64,000 nucleotides of DNA from Mycolicibacterium baixiangningiae (lineage in GTDB: Bacteria; Actinomycetota; Actinomycetes; Mycobacteriales; Mycobacteriaceae). Numbering within the stretch: the stretch's first letter is position 1; each line of letters begins with the position of its first letter. The translations under genes and the position numbers were made by a program. Shown piece by piece: positions 7,836 through 14,793 of the stretch. The stretch is from NCBI RefSeq assembly GCF_016313185.1, contig NZ_CP066218.1, positions 5,642,001-5,706,000 on the forward strand. Direction: 5' to 3'. The notes beneath the pieces were generated by a model. That model ran no database searches, was not told the origin of the DNA, and worked only from the letters and a program-made list of their open reading frames with translations.

Positions 7836-9953
7836 ATGGCGGACAAGACGACGTCGCAACCGGTGCCCACCGCGGACCACCCCGAGGCCATCCGCAACGT
7901 CGCACTGGTGGGGCCGTCCGGCGGCGGGAAGACGACCCTGGTCGAGGCCCTGCTGGTCGCCGCGGGTGTGCTCACCCGCGCCGGCGCGGTCACCGAGGGC
8001 ACGACGGTCTGCGACTGTGACGACATCGAGGTGGCCCAGCAGCGTTCGGTCGGTCTGGCGCTCGCCCCGCTGCTCCACGACGGCGTCAAGATCAACCTGA
8101 TCGACACCCCCGGCTACGCCGACTTCGTCGGGGAACTGCGCGCCGGCCTGCGCGCCGCTGATTGTGCGCTGTTCGTGATCGCCGCCAACGAGGGTGTCGA
8201 CGAGCCGACGAAACTACTGTGGCGGGAGTGCGACGCGGTGGCCATGCCGCGCGCGGTGGTGATCACCAAACTCGACCACGCCCGCGCCTCCTACGGCGAA
8301 GCCCTCAGTGCCGCCCGGGAATCGTTCGGCGACAAGGTGGTTCCGCTGTACTTCCTCACAGGCACCGAGCTGACCGGCCTACTCACCGGCGAACCACCCG
8401 GCGCGCCCCATCTCGACGAGTACACCGAACTGCGCGGCACCCTCATCGAGGGCATCATCGAGGAGTCCGAGGACGAATCGCTGATGGAGCGCTACCTCGG
8501 TGGCGAGGACATCGACCAGGCTTCGCTCATCGGCGACCTGGAGAAGGCCGTCGCCCACGGCTCCTTCTTCCCGGTGATCCCGGTCTGCAGCAGCAGCGGT
8601 GTGGGCACCCTCGAACTACTCGAGGCGGTGACCCGCGGCTTTCCTTCTCCGCTGGAACACCCACTGCCCGAGCTGTTCACCCCCCAGGGCGCTGCCCGCC
8701 CGGCCCCGACGTGCGATCCAGCCGGCCCGCTGCTGGCCGAGGTGGTCAAGACGACCTCGGACCCCTACGTCGGCAGAGTGAGCCTCACCCGGGTGTTCTC
8801 GGGGACGATCAGGCCCGACATGACCGTGCACGTGTCGGGCCATTTCTCGTCCTTCTTCGGCGCGGCGGACGACTCGGTGACCGGCTCCGGTCACCCCGAC
8901 CACGACGAGGACGAACGCATCGGCACCCTGTCTTTCCCGCTGGGCAGACAGCAGCGACCCGCACCGTCGGTAGTGGCCGGAGACATCTGCGCGATCGGCA
9001 GGCTGACCCGCGCGGAAACCGGAGACACGTTGTCCGACAAGGCCGATCCGCTGGTACTGAGACCGTGGGCCATGCCCGAACCGCTGCTGCCGGTCGCGGT
9101 GGCGCCGCGTGCGAAAACCGATGAGGACAAACTGTCGGTGGGTTTGACGCGGCTGGCCGCCGAGGATCCGACGCTGCACATCGAGCAGAACCCGCAGACG
9201 CACCAGATCGTGCTGTGGTGCATGGGTGAGGCGCACGCCGCCGTCGTCCTCGACGCTCTGTCCCGGCGTTACGGCGTGACGGTGGACGTGATCGACTTGC
9301 GCATTCCGCTGCGGGAGACGTTCGGCGGCAGCGCCAAAGGCCACGGCCGTCACGTGAAGCAGTCCGGCGGGCACGGTCAGTACGCGGTCTGTGACATCGA
9401 GGTCGAACCGCTCCCCGAAGGCGCCGGCTTGGAGTTCGTCGACAGGGTCGTCGGTGGATCCGTTCCGCGACAGTTCATCCCGAGCGTCGAGAAGGGGGTG
9501 CGGGCGCAGATGGACAAGGGCCTTTCCCTCGAGGGGGCCCCCGGCTATCCGGTGGTCGACGTCCGGGTGACGCTGGTGGACGGCAAGGCCCACAGCGTGG
9601 ACTCTTCCGACTTCGCCTTCCAGATGGCCGGTGCGCTGGCGCTGCGTGACGCCGCCGCGGCGACGACCGTCAACCTGCTCGAACCCGTTGACACCGTGTC
9701 CATCACGGTGCCCGACGATCTCGTGGGTGCGGTGATGGGCGATCTATCCGGCAGGCGTGGCCGCGTGCTGGGGACCGAGCGATCGGGTGCCGACCGCACG
9801 GTCGTCCTCGCCGAAGTGCCCCAGGCCGAACTCGTCCGCTACGCGGTGGATCTGCGCTCCCTGTCCCACGGCGCGGGCGTCTTCCACCGATCCTTCGCCC
9901 GGTACGAGCCGATGCCGGAGAACGCGGCGGCCAGGGTCCGCGCCGCGAGCTGA
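7836..9953 (+). CDS. fusA2: Elongation factor G-like protein EF-G2
   Basis: A 705-residue translational-GTPase paralogue of EF-G. The G domain has a P-loop GPSGGGKTT (26-34), DTPGYADF (90-97, G3) and TKLD (144-147) in place of the NKxD of true EF-G; the switch-1 RGITI element is not recognisable. EF-G domains II-V follow, including GHGRHVKQSGGHGQYA and a domain IV/V region with GYPVVDVRVTLVDGKAH. This matches the actinobacterial EF-G2 group (M. tuberculosis fusA2), whose function is not settled and which cannot be assumed to catalyse translocation. The start is fixed by ATG 7836, with AGGAGG 7 nt upstream in a duplicated leader. It is convergent with the next gene. Confidence 0.88.
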   Translation: MADKTTSQPVPTADHPEAIRNVALVGPSGGGKTTLVEALLVAAGVLTRAGAVTEGTTVCDCDDIEVAQQRSVGLALAPLLHDGVKINLIDTPGYADFVGELRAGLRAADCALFVIAANEGVDEPTKLLWRECDAVAMPRAVVITKLDHARASYGEALSAARESFGDKVVPLYFLTGTELTGLLTGEPPGAPHLDEYTELRGTLIEGIIEESEDESLMERYLGGEDIDQASLIGDLEKAVAHGSFFPVIPVCSSSGVGTLELLEAVTRGFPSPLEHPLPELFTPQGAARPAPTCDPAGPLLAEVVKTTSDPYVGRVSLTRVFSGTIRPDMTVHVSGHFSSFFGAADDSVTGSGHPDHDEDERIGTLSFPLGRQQRPAPSVVAGDICAIGRLTRAETGDTLSDKADPLVLRPWAMPEPLLPVAVAPRAKTDEDKLSVGLTRLAAEDPTLHIEQNPQTHQIVLWCMGEAHAAVVLDALSRRYGVTVDVIDLRIPLRETFGGSAKGHGRHVKQSGGHGQYAVCDIEVEPLPEGAGLEFVDRVVGGSVPRQFIPSVEKGVRAQMDKGLSLEGAPGYPVVDVRVTLVDGKAHSVDSSDFAFQMAGALALRDAAAATTVNLLEPVDTVSITVPDDLVGAVMGDLSGRRGRVLGTERSGADRTVVLAEVPQAELVRYAVDLRSLSHGAGVFHRSFARYEPMPENAAARVRAAS

Positions 9954-9962
9954 CGGCCGTGT

Positions 9963-10517
9963 TCAGTCGGTCTCGTAGAACTCCGGCTGGCCCGCCCAGG
10001 GTTCGGGTTCCACCCTGAAGGTGTTGAGCGCGGTCGCCAGCACCCCGTAACCGCCGGCGATGAAGATGAGGTCCATCCGGGCCCGCTCGTCGAGGCGCTC
10101 CCCCAGCGCCTCCCACGTCTGCGGGCTGATCTGCGACCCGTGGTGCATCTCGTCGACGGCGGTGAGCACCAGTCGGTCGAACGCGCCGGCGGCCGCACCC
10201 GTACGCGCCGCCTCGACGTCGGCGTCTGACAGGCCGGCCATCTTCCCGATCGCGCGGTGGTGGACCCACTCGTACGCGCAGCCATGTTGGTGTGCGACGC
10301 GCAGGATCACCAGCTCCCGCAATCGGGGAGGCAGTGTCGCATGCTCCATCAGATACGTGTTGAACGGCAGGAACTTGGCGGCCAGGTCGGGGTGACGCGC
10401 CAGCGTGGCCAGCGCATTACCCGCCGAGTCGGGGTCGCGGCGCTCCGGCGGCACCGCACTCTCGAGCGCTGCGCGGGTCCGGTCGTCCCATTCCTCGGCG
10501 GGCAACGGCGTCAGCAT
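9963..10517 (-). CDS. Carboxymuconolactone decarboxylase family (AhpD-like) protein
   Basis: A 184-residue all-helical protein of the CMD/AhpD superfamily. The conserved core is visible as LPPRLRELVILRVAHQHGCA followed by YEWVHHRAIGKMAGLSDADV. Only one Cys of the CxxC redox pair of AhpD is present; the second position is Trp/Val, so a thiol peroxidase-reductase cycle of the AhpD type is unlikely, and a decarboxylase/isomerase-like or unknown role is more plausible. The frame opens 21 bases earlier, but ATG 10517 gives the usual family N-terminus (MLTPLPAEEWDD). It is convergent with EF-G2, with 9 bases between stops. Confidence 0.8.
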   Translation of the reverse strand: MLTPLPAEEWDDRTRAALESAVPPERRDPDSAGNALATLARHPDLAAKFLPFNTYLMEHATLPPRLRELVILRVAHQHGCAYEWVHHRAIGKMAGLSDADVEAARTGAAAGAFDRLVLTAVDEMHHGSQISPQTWEALGERLDERARMDLIFIAGGYGVLATALNTFRVEPEPWAGQPEFYETD

Positions 10518-10735
10518 CCCAAGTCCTCTTCCCAGCAAAAATCAAGGTCATCGGCAGGGGCAATATATGCCATACTCGGCACTTTGCTGGCAACGTGATC
10601 TTCGCCGCAGCTGTCGAGCCCGGCCTTGCGCCGAGCAGCGTCAGTTGGAAAAGTTGACTCGCTTCGGCAGTGGCCGGGGATGTACCGTCGGCTGGCGTAG
10701 GCGACGGACGACCGTGGTCGAGGAGGTGGTTCGCG

Positions 10736-11971
10736 GTGGCTTCGTCGGGGTCGGCGTGGGAGCGTCGGTTGACCAAGTGGCGGTTCGATCCGCCGCTGAA
10801 GGTCGCCTTCCTGATCACCGCGCTGATCGTGGCGCTCGTGCTGACGCTGGTGTGGATGCAGTTCCGCGGCGCCTTCACCCCCGAGGTGAAGCTGAAGATG
10901 ATCGCCGAGCGGTCCGGCCTGTCGATGGATCCGGGCGCGAAGGTCACCTACAACGGCGTGCCGATCGGTCGCGTCGACACGGTCTCGGCGATCGACGACA
11001 ACGGAAAACCCGCCGCCGAACTCGCCCTCGCCGTCCACCCGGAATATGTGGACCTCATCCCCGCCAACGTCGAGGTGGGGATCCGGGCCACCACCGTGTT
11101 CGGCAACAAGTACATCTCATTCTCCGCCCCGGAAAACCCTGTCCCGCAACGCATTGCGAGCAACGACGTGATCCGCGTCGATTCGGTGTCCACGGAGTTC
11201 AACACGCTGTTCGAGACGGTGGTCTCGGTGGCCGAGCAGGTCGACCCGATCAAGCTCAACCAGACGCTGACCGCCACGGCCGAAGCTCTCGACGGGCTCG
11301 GTGACCGCTTCGGCCAGTCCGTCGTCAACGGCAACGAGATCCTCGCCGACCTCAACCCGCAGATGCCGCAGATCCGGCGCGACACCCAGCTGCTCGCCGA
11401 TCTCGCCGACGTCTACGGCGACGCCGCACCCGACCTGTTCGACGGCCTGAACAACGCCGTCACCACCGCCCGCACCCTTAACGAGCAGCGCGGCAACCTC
11501 GACCAGGCGCTCATGGCCGCGGTCGGCTTCGGCAACACCGGTGGTGACGTGCTCGAACGCGGCGGCCCCTACCTCGTGCGCGGCGCCAACGACCTTGTCA
11601 CAGTGTCCGAGACGCTGGATCGCAACAGCCCGTCGCTGTTCTGCATGATCCGGAACTGGCACGACGCCGAACCGGCCTTCACCGAATTCAACGGCGGCAA
11701 CGGGTACTCGGTGAACCTGCACAACACCGTGCAGGGCGCGTCGAACCCGTGGGTCTATCCCGACAACCTGCCGCGGGTGAACGCCACGGGCGGGCCCGAA
11801 GGCCGTCCCGGCTGCTGGCAGAAGGTCACCCGCGATCTGTGGCCCGCGCCGTATCTGGTCCTGGACACCGGCGCCTCCATCGCTCCCTACAACCACCTCG
11901 AACTCGGCCAGCCGCTGGCGATCGAGTACGTGTGGGGCCGCCAGATCGGCGAGAACACCATCAACCCCTGA
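10736..11971 (+). CDS. Orphan MceA-like (MlaD-domain) protein
   Basis: A 411-residue mycobacterial Mce protein: basic N-terminus, one membrane helix (KVAFLITALIVALVLTLVWM), the MlaD/MCE domain with the mycobacterial signature AERSGLSMDPGAKVTYNGVP, and a long helical segment with the Mce C-terminal domain (FGNTGGDVLERGGPYLVRGA). In Mce complexes six such subunits form a tunnel passing lipids or sterols across the envelope. Here no YrbE permeases and no mceB-F genes are adjacent, so it is a single-gene orphan that either joins a complex encoded elsewhere or acts alone. GTG 10736 has AGGAGG 9 nt upstream. The next gene is an ECF sigma factor on the same strand. Confidence 0.85.
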   Translation: MASSGSAWERRLTKWRFDPPLKVAFLITALIVALVLTLVWMQFRGAFTPEVKLKMIAERSGLSMDPGAKVTYNGVPIGRVDTVSAIDDNGKPAAELALAVHPEYVDLIPANVEVGIRATTVFGNKYISFSAPENPVPQRIASNDVIRVDSVSTEFNTLFETVVSVAEQVDPIKLNQTLTATAEALDGLGDRFGQSVVNGNEILADLNPQMPQIRRDTQLLADLADVYGDAAPDLFDGLNNAVTTARTLNEQRGNLDQALMAAVGFGNTGGDVLERGGPYLVRGANDLVTVSETLDRNSPSLFCMIRNWHDAEPAFTEFNGGNGYSVNLHNTVQGASNPWVYPDNLPRVNATGGPEGRPGCWQKVTRDLWPAPYLVLDTGASIAPYNHLELGQPLAIEYVWGRQIGENTINP

Positions 11972-11980
11972 CGGGTCTAT

Positions 11981-11994
11981 ACCGGCTAGCCGGT
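11981..11994. promoter_or_regulatory. Perfect 14-bp palindrome upstream of the sigma-factor gene
   Basis: ACCGGCTAGCCGGT is a perfect palindrome 9 bases after the Mce stop codon and 82 bases before the sigma-factor ATG. It could be an operator for the sigma gene or part of a weak terminator for the Mce gene; no T-tract follows, which favours an operator. Confidence 0.4.
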
Positions 11995-12076
11995 AGGCGC
12001 TTTTGGGCGCTCACGTGGACGACATCCGCGCGCGCAGCGACGAGTCTCTTGTGCAACGCCACGAAGGGAACTCGCC

Positions 12077-12646
12077 ATGCACCACGACTTCGCTCCCCAG
12101 GATTTCCAGAAGGCCACCGCGCCGCTGCTGCCTGAACTGCACCAGCGGGCGCTGCGGCTGACCCGCAACCACCACGACGCCGAGGATCTGGTGCAGGAGA
12201 CCATGGTCAACGCGTTCCGCGGCTACCGCGGCTACACCGAAGGCACGAATCTGCGCGCCTGGCTGTACCGGATCGAGATGAACACCTTCATCAACGAATA
12301 CCGGAAGGACCGGCGCCGTCCGGCACTACAGCTCACTCCGGACTTCCCGGACACCGATGTCACCACGGCCGGTCAACGCGGGGGCCCGGCATGGCGGTCG
12401 GCCGAGGACGACGCCCTGGACCGGCTGCCCGACCGTGAGCTGCGCGCGGCGTTCCAGGCGCTGCCGGAGCAGTTCCGGATGGCGGTCTACTACGCCGACG
12501 TCGCCGGGTACGCGTTCAAGGAGATCGCGGAGTTGACGGGGGCGCCGCTGGGCACGGTGATGTCGCGGTTGCACCGCGGCCGCACGCAACTGCGCAGCCT
12601 GATGCTGACCGGTGAGCGCCGTCCCGCCGAGCTCCGGGCGGCCTAG
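12077..12646 (+). CDS. ECF sigma factor, SigH/SigE-like, without anti-sigma gene
   Basis: A 189-residue group-4 sigma factor. Region 2 is intact (ALRLTRNHHDAEDLVQETMV and NAFRGYRGYTEGTNLRAWLY, with RIEMNTFINEYRKDRR), and region 4 carries AFQALPEQFRMAVYYADVAG followed by YAFKEIAELTGAPLGTVMSR, the -35-binding helix-turn-helix. The closest known type is the mycobacterial SigH family, which is normally followed by a ZAS anti-sigma gene (rshA). Here the stop overlaps a convergent transporter gene and no anti-sigma gene is present. The ATG has a GAAGGGA Shine-Dalgarno sequence. A palindrome lies upstream. Confidence 0.88.
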   Translation: MHHDFAPQDFQKATAPLLPELHQRALRLTRNHHDAEDLVQETMVNAFRGYRGYTEGTNLRAWLYRIEMNTFINEYRKDRRRPALQLTPDFPDTDVTTAGQRGGPAWRSAEDDALDRLPDRELRAAFQALPEQFRMAVYYADVAGYAFKEIAELTGAPLGTVMSRLHRGRTQLRSLMLTGERRPAELRAA

Positions 12647-13545
12647 GAGACCGGTTCTGCCAAAGGGGCTTCGAGTCGCTCCTCGTAGGCACCCTCGCCG
12701 CGGCCGAGCGCGACGGTCGCCGCGATCATCGCCGCCGCGGCGGCGGCCAGGGCGATCGGTTCCAGTCCGCTGATCGACATGTGCTCGTTGAGGACGATGG
12801 CACCGAGGACGACGGCGATCACCGGTTCGAGCACGAGCATCGTCGGCACCGAGGTCTGCAGCGAACCGGCGTGGAATGCCGACTGTTGCAGCAGCGTCGC
12901 CGCGACACCCAGCGCGACCACGAGATAGAGGGCGGGCGTCGTCACCGCGCTGTACACCCGGCCCTCGGTCAGCATGTGCATGACGATCTTCGTCAACACG
13001 GCGACCAGTCCGAACAGCACACCGACCGCGGCGGCGAGCATCACCGCACGCCGCCAGTTGGTGGCGCGCATCGCGATCAGCACACACGCCAGCACGACGC
13101 CCACACACACCGCGACCACGATCACCGTCAGGGCGACCGGGATGTCGTAGTCACCGGCGCTGGTTTTGGCAAGGGCGACGAACACCGTCAGCGAGGCCGT
13201 CAGCACCAGCGCCCACAGCCACTCCGCACGCTTCACGCGGCGGCCCGCCATGCGCGCGCTCAGCGGGAGAGCGAACAGCAGCGCGGACACCAGCACCGGC
13301 TGCACCAGCAGCAGCGATCCGTAGCCCAGCGCCAGCGCCTGGAAGAAGAAACCCGCCACCGCGGCGCCGGTCCCAGCCCACCACACGCGCCTGCGCAGGA
13401 GCGTCCGCAGCATGACTGTGCTGACGCCCTTCTCGGGCGGCACGTCGAGGGTGGCGCGCTGCCGGACCACGATGCCGACCGCCATGAAGATCGCCGCCAG
13501 TAAGGCGAAGAACACCGCAAGCCCATGGCCGACCAAGCGGGACAC
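12643..13545 (-). CDS. DMT-family transporter (EamA/NIPA-like)
   Basis: A membrane protein of about 300 residues with some nine to ten hydrophobic helices arranged as two similar halves, as in the drug/metabolite transporter superfamily (LAVFFALLAAIFMAVGIVVR near the start; VPTMLVLEPVIAVVLGAIVL near the end). A positive-inside loop and a short soluble acidic tail (EGAYEERLEAPLAEPVS) are visible. Substrate unknown. The start is uncertain: the frame opens at a GTG at 13587, and GTG 13545 lies just before the first helix but with a purine-rich stretch too close for ideal spacing. The TAG stop interlocks with the TAG of the convergent sigma gene in a CTAG. Confidence 0.75.
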   Translation of the reverse strand: MSRLVGHGLAVFFALLAAIFMAVGIVVRQRATLDVPPEKGVSTVMLRTLLRRRVWWAGTGAAVAGFFFQALALGYGSLLLVQPVLVSALLFALPLSARMAGRRVKRAEWLWALVLTASLTVFVALAKTSAGDYDIPVALTVIVVAVCVGVVLACVLIAMRATNWRRAVMLAAAVGVLFGLVAVLTKIVMHMLTEGRVYSAVTTPALYLVVALGVAATLLQQSAFHAGSLQTSVPTMLVLEPVIAVVLGAIVLNEHMSISGLEPIALAAAAAAMIAATVALGRGEGAYEERLEAPLAEPVS

Positions 13546-13641
13546 ACCCCTTCTCCACACCGGAACGAGGCTGTCGACAGACAGCACCCACCACCGTAGA
13601 GGCAGTGCGCGAATTCGGCCTTATCGGCTGGTTGCCGGGGG

Positions 13642-13953
13642 CTAGCTGGCCTCTCGCCGGCCGGGCTGCGACTCGGCCGAGCCCGACGCCGCCGCTGAAG
13701 CCGAAGCCGAACCCGAAGCCGAAGCCGAAGCCGGGGCGAGCTTGTCGTTCACCGACGCCACCACGGTGTCCACGCGGTGCACGGCCTTGTCGCACATGCC
13801 GCGGACCCGGTCACCCGCCGTGTCGACGTCGTCGGCCGCGCTGAGCAGATACGCGCGCATGGTGACGCGTAGGTGTTCACCGAAGGAACGGGCCCGGCGG
13901 CGCAGGCGGTCGTCGATCTCGAGAGTGACGTACGGCATCAGTCGGTACCTCAT
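13642..13953 (-). CDS. Small protein with Ala/Ser/Gly repeat tail, unknown function
   Basis: A protein of about 103 residues. The N-terminal part (MPYVTLEIDDRLRRRARSFG, then EHLRVTMRAYLL) looks like a short beta strand followed by basic helices, and resembles small mycobacterial proteins with no assigned role. Residues after about 75 are a low-complexity Ala/Ser/Gly run encoded by hexanucleotide repeats. Starts at 13968, 13953 and 13938 are all possible; the second is chosen arbitrarily. Two CRP-like sites lie 70-100 bases upstream, so cAMP control is possible. Confidence 0.5.
   Translation of the reverse strand: MRYRLMPYVTLEIDDRLRRRARSFGEHLRVTMRAYLLSAADDVDTAGDRVRGMCDKAVHRVDTVVASVNDKLAPASASASGSASASAAASGSAESQPGRREAS
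13695..13730 (+). repeat. Hexanucleotide tandem repeat (CCGAAG)n
   Basis: Six consecutive near-identical hexamers (CTGAAG, CCGAAG, CCGAAC, then three CCGAAG) lie inside the preceding minus-strand gene and encode its Ala/Ser/Gly-rich tail. Changes in copy number would keep the reading frame. Confidence 0.8.
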
Positions 13954-14020
13954 GTGCCTGCTCCCCATCGTCAGTGCTTGGCCAAGCCTAACGGCGTTGC
14001 TGCCCGCAGTGAAGTTGAGA

Positions 14021-14057
14021 TGTGTCGCAGATCACGCGTTCAGTGATGCGGATCACA
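14021..14057. promoter_or_regulatory. Two tandem CRP-like sites, 21 bp apart
   Basis: TGTGTCGCAGATCACG (14021-14036) and AGTGATGCGGATCACA (14042-14057) each fit TGTGA-N6-TCACA with one or two mismatches. Their centres are exactly 21 bases apart (two helical turns), so two dimers could bind the same face of the DNA. They lie in the short gap upstream of the small Ala/Ser/Gly-tailed gene. Confidence 0.5.
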
Positions 14058-14060
14058 TCC

Positions 14061-14768
14061 TCACGGTGCGACCGGGGTTCCGTCCCAGTCCGTCAGCGTC
14101 CACCCCTGCGCGGGGTTTCCGGTGATGACGACCCGGCCGGTGTTGGGCAGCGGATGGTCGCGGAGCAGTTCCGGATGCGGATTGTCGACGTTCATCGTCA
14201 CCCACAGCATGATCGCGGCGGCGTGGGAGAACGCGACGGGGTTACCGCCGGCGTGGATCTGCGCGCTGTCGTAGATCTGCTGGACCGCGGCGTCGAACCG
14301 GGCGTCGAATTCGTTGCCGTCGACCGAACCGGGGATGCGTGCGGCACGGTCACCGCTCAGCCACTGGACCGGCGCGGCGAAATACTGAGCCGCGGACGCC
14401 TCCGGGAGCCCCTCGGACTCACCGGCCTCCACCTCACGCAGCCCAGGAAGCACCATGACGGGCTCGGCGAGCGCCGCGGCCAACGGCGCGGCGGTCTGCT
14501 GGGTGCGGACCATCGTGGAGGCGTAGACACCGTCGTAGCGGTTCGCCGACAATGCAGCCGCGGCATCGGCGGCCTGGCGGCGGCCCAGATCGGTGATCGA
14601 CGGCCCCGGCGTCGAGGTATCGATCAGCCCGGACGCGTTGCCCTCGGACTGCGCGTGGCGCACGAACGTGAGCGTGATCTCCGTAGGACCGCCCGCGGCG
14701 GCGGGCGGTGCGGCGATGACCGCGGCGCCGACCACCAGTGCGGCCAGCAGCCGTCGCATACCCGTCAC
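14061..14768 (-). CDS. Secreted histidine phosphatase family protein
   Basis: A 235-residue exported phosphatase of the phosphoglycerate-mutase-like (histidine phosphatase) superfamily. A signal peptide (MTGMRRLLAALVVGAAVIAA, cleavage near AAAGG) is followed by the catalytic motif VRHAQSEGN (Arg37-His38, the phosphorylated histidine), a central YASTMVRTQQTAAPLA segment with the phosphate-binding Arg, the acid LREVEAGESEG, and the second histidine in FSHAAAI. The substrate is unknown; extracytoplasmic phosphoesters are implied by export. It lies 25 bases downstream of the MmpL gene on the same strand and is probably co-transcribed with it. Confidence 0.85.
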   Translation of the reverse strand: MTGMRRLLAALVVGAAVIAAPPAAAGGPTEITLTFVRHAQSEGNASGLIDTSTPGPSITDLGRRQAADAAAALSANRYDGVYASTMVRTQQTAAPLAAALAEPVMVLPGLREVEAGESEGLPEASAAQYFAAPVQWLSGDRAARIPGSVDGNEFDARFDAAVQQIYDSAQIHAGGNPVAFSHAAAIMLWVTMNVDNPHPELLRDHPLPNTGRVVITGNPAQGWTLTDWDGTPVAP

Positions 14769-14793
14769 CGCGTCATCGTCGCAGACCCGCGGG

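Noticed and set aside
6681..8078. A long minus-strand frame overlapping the dihydroxyacetone kinase and EF-G2 genes
   Set aside because: Both overlapped genes have complete catalytic motifs; this frame has none and spans a divergent promoter.
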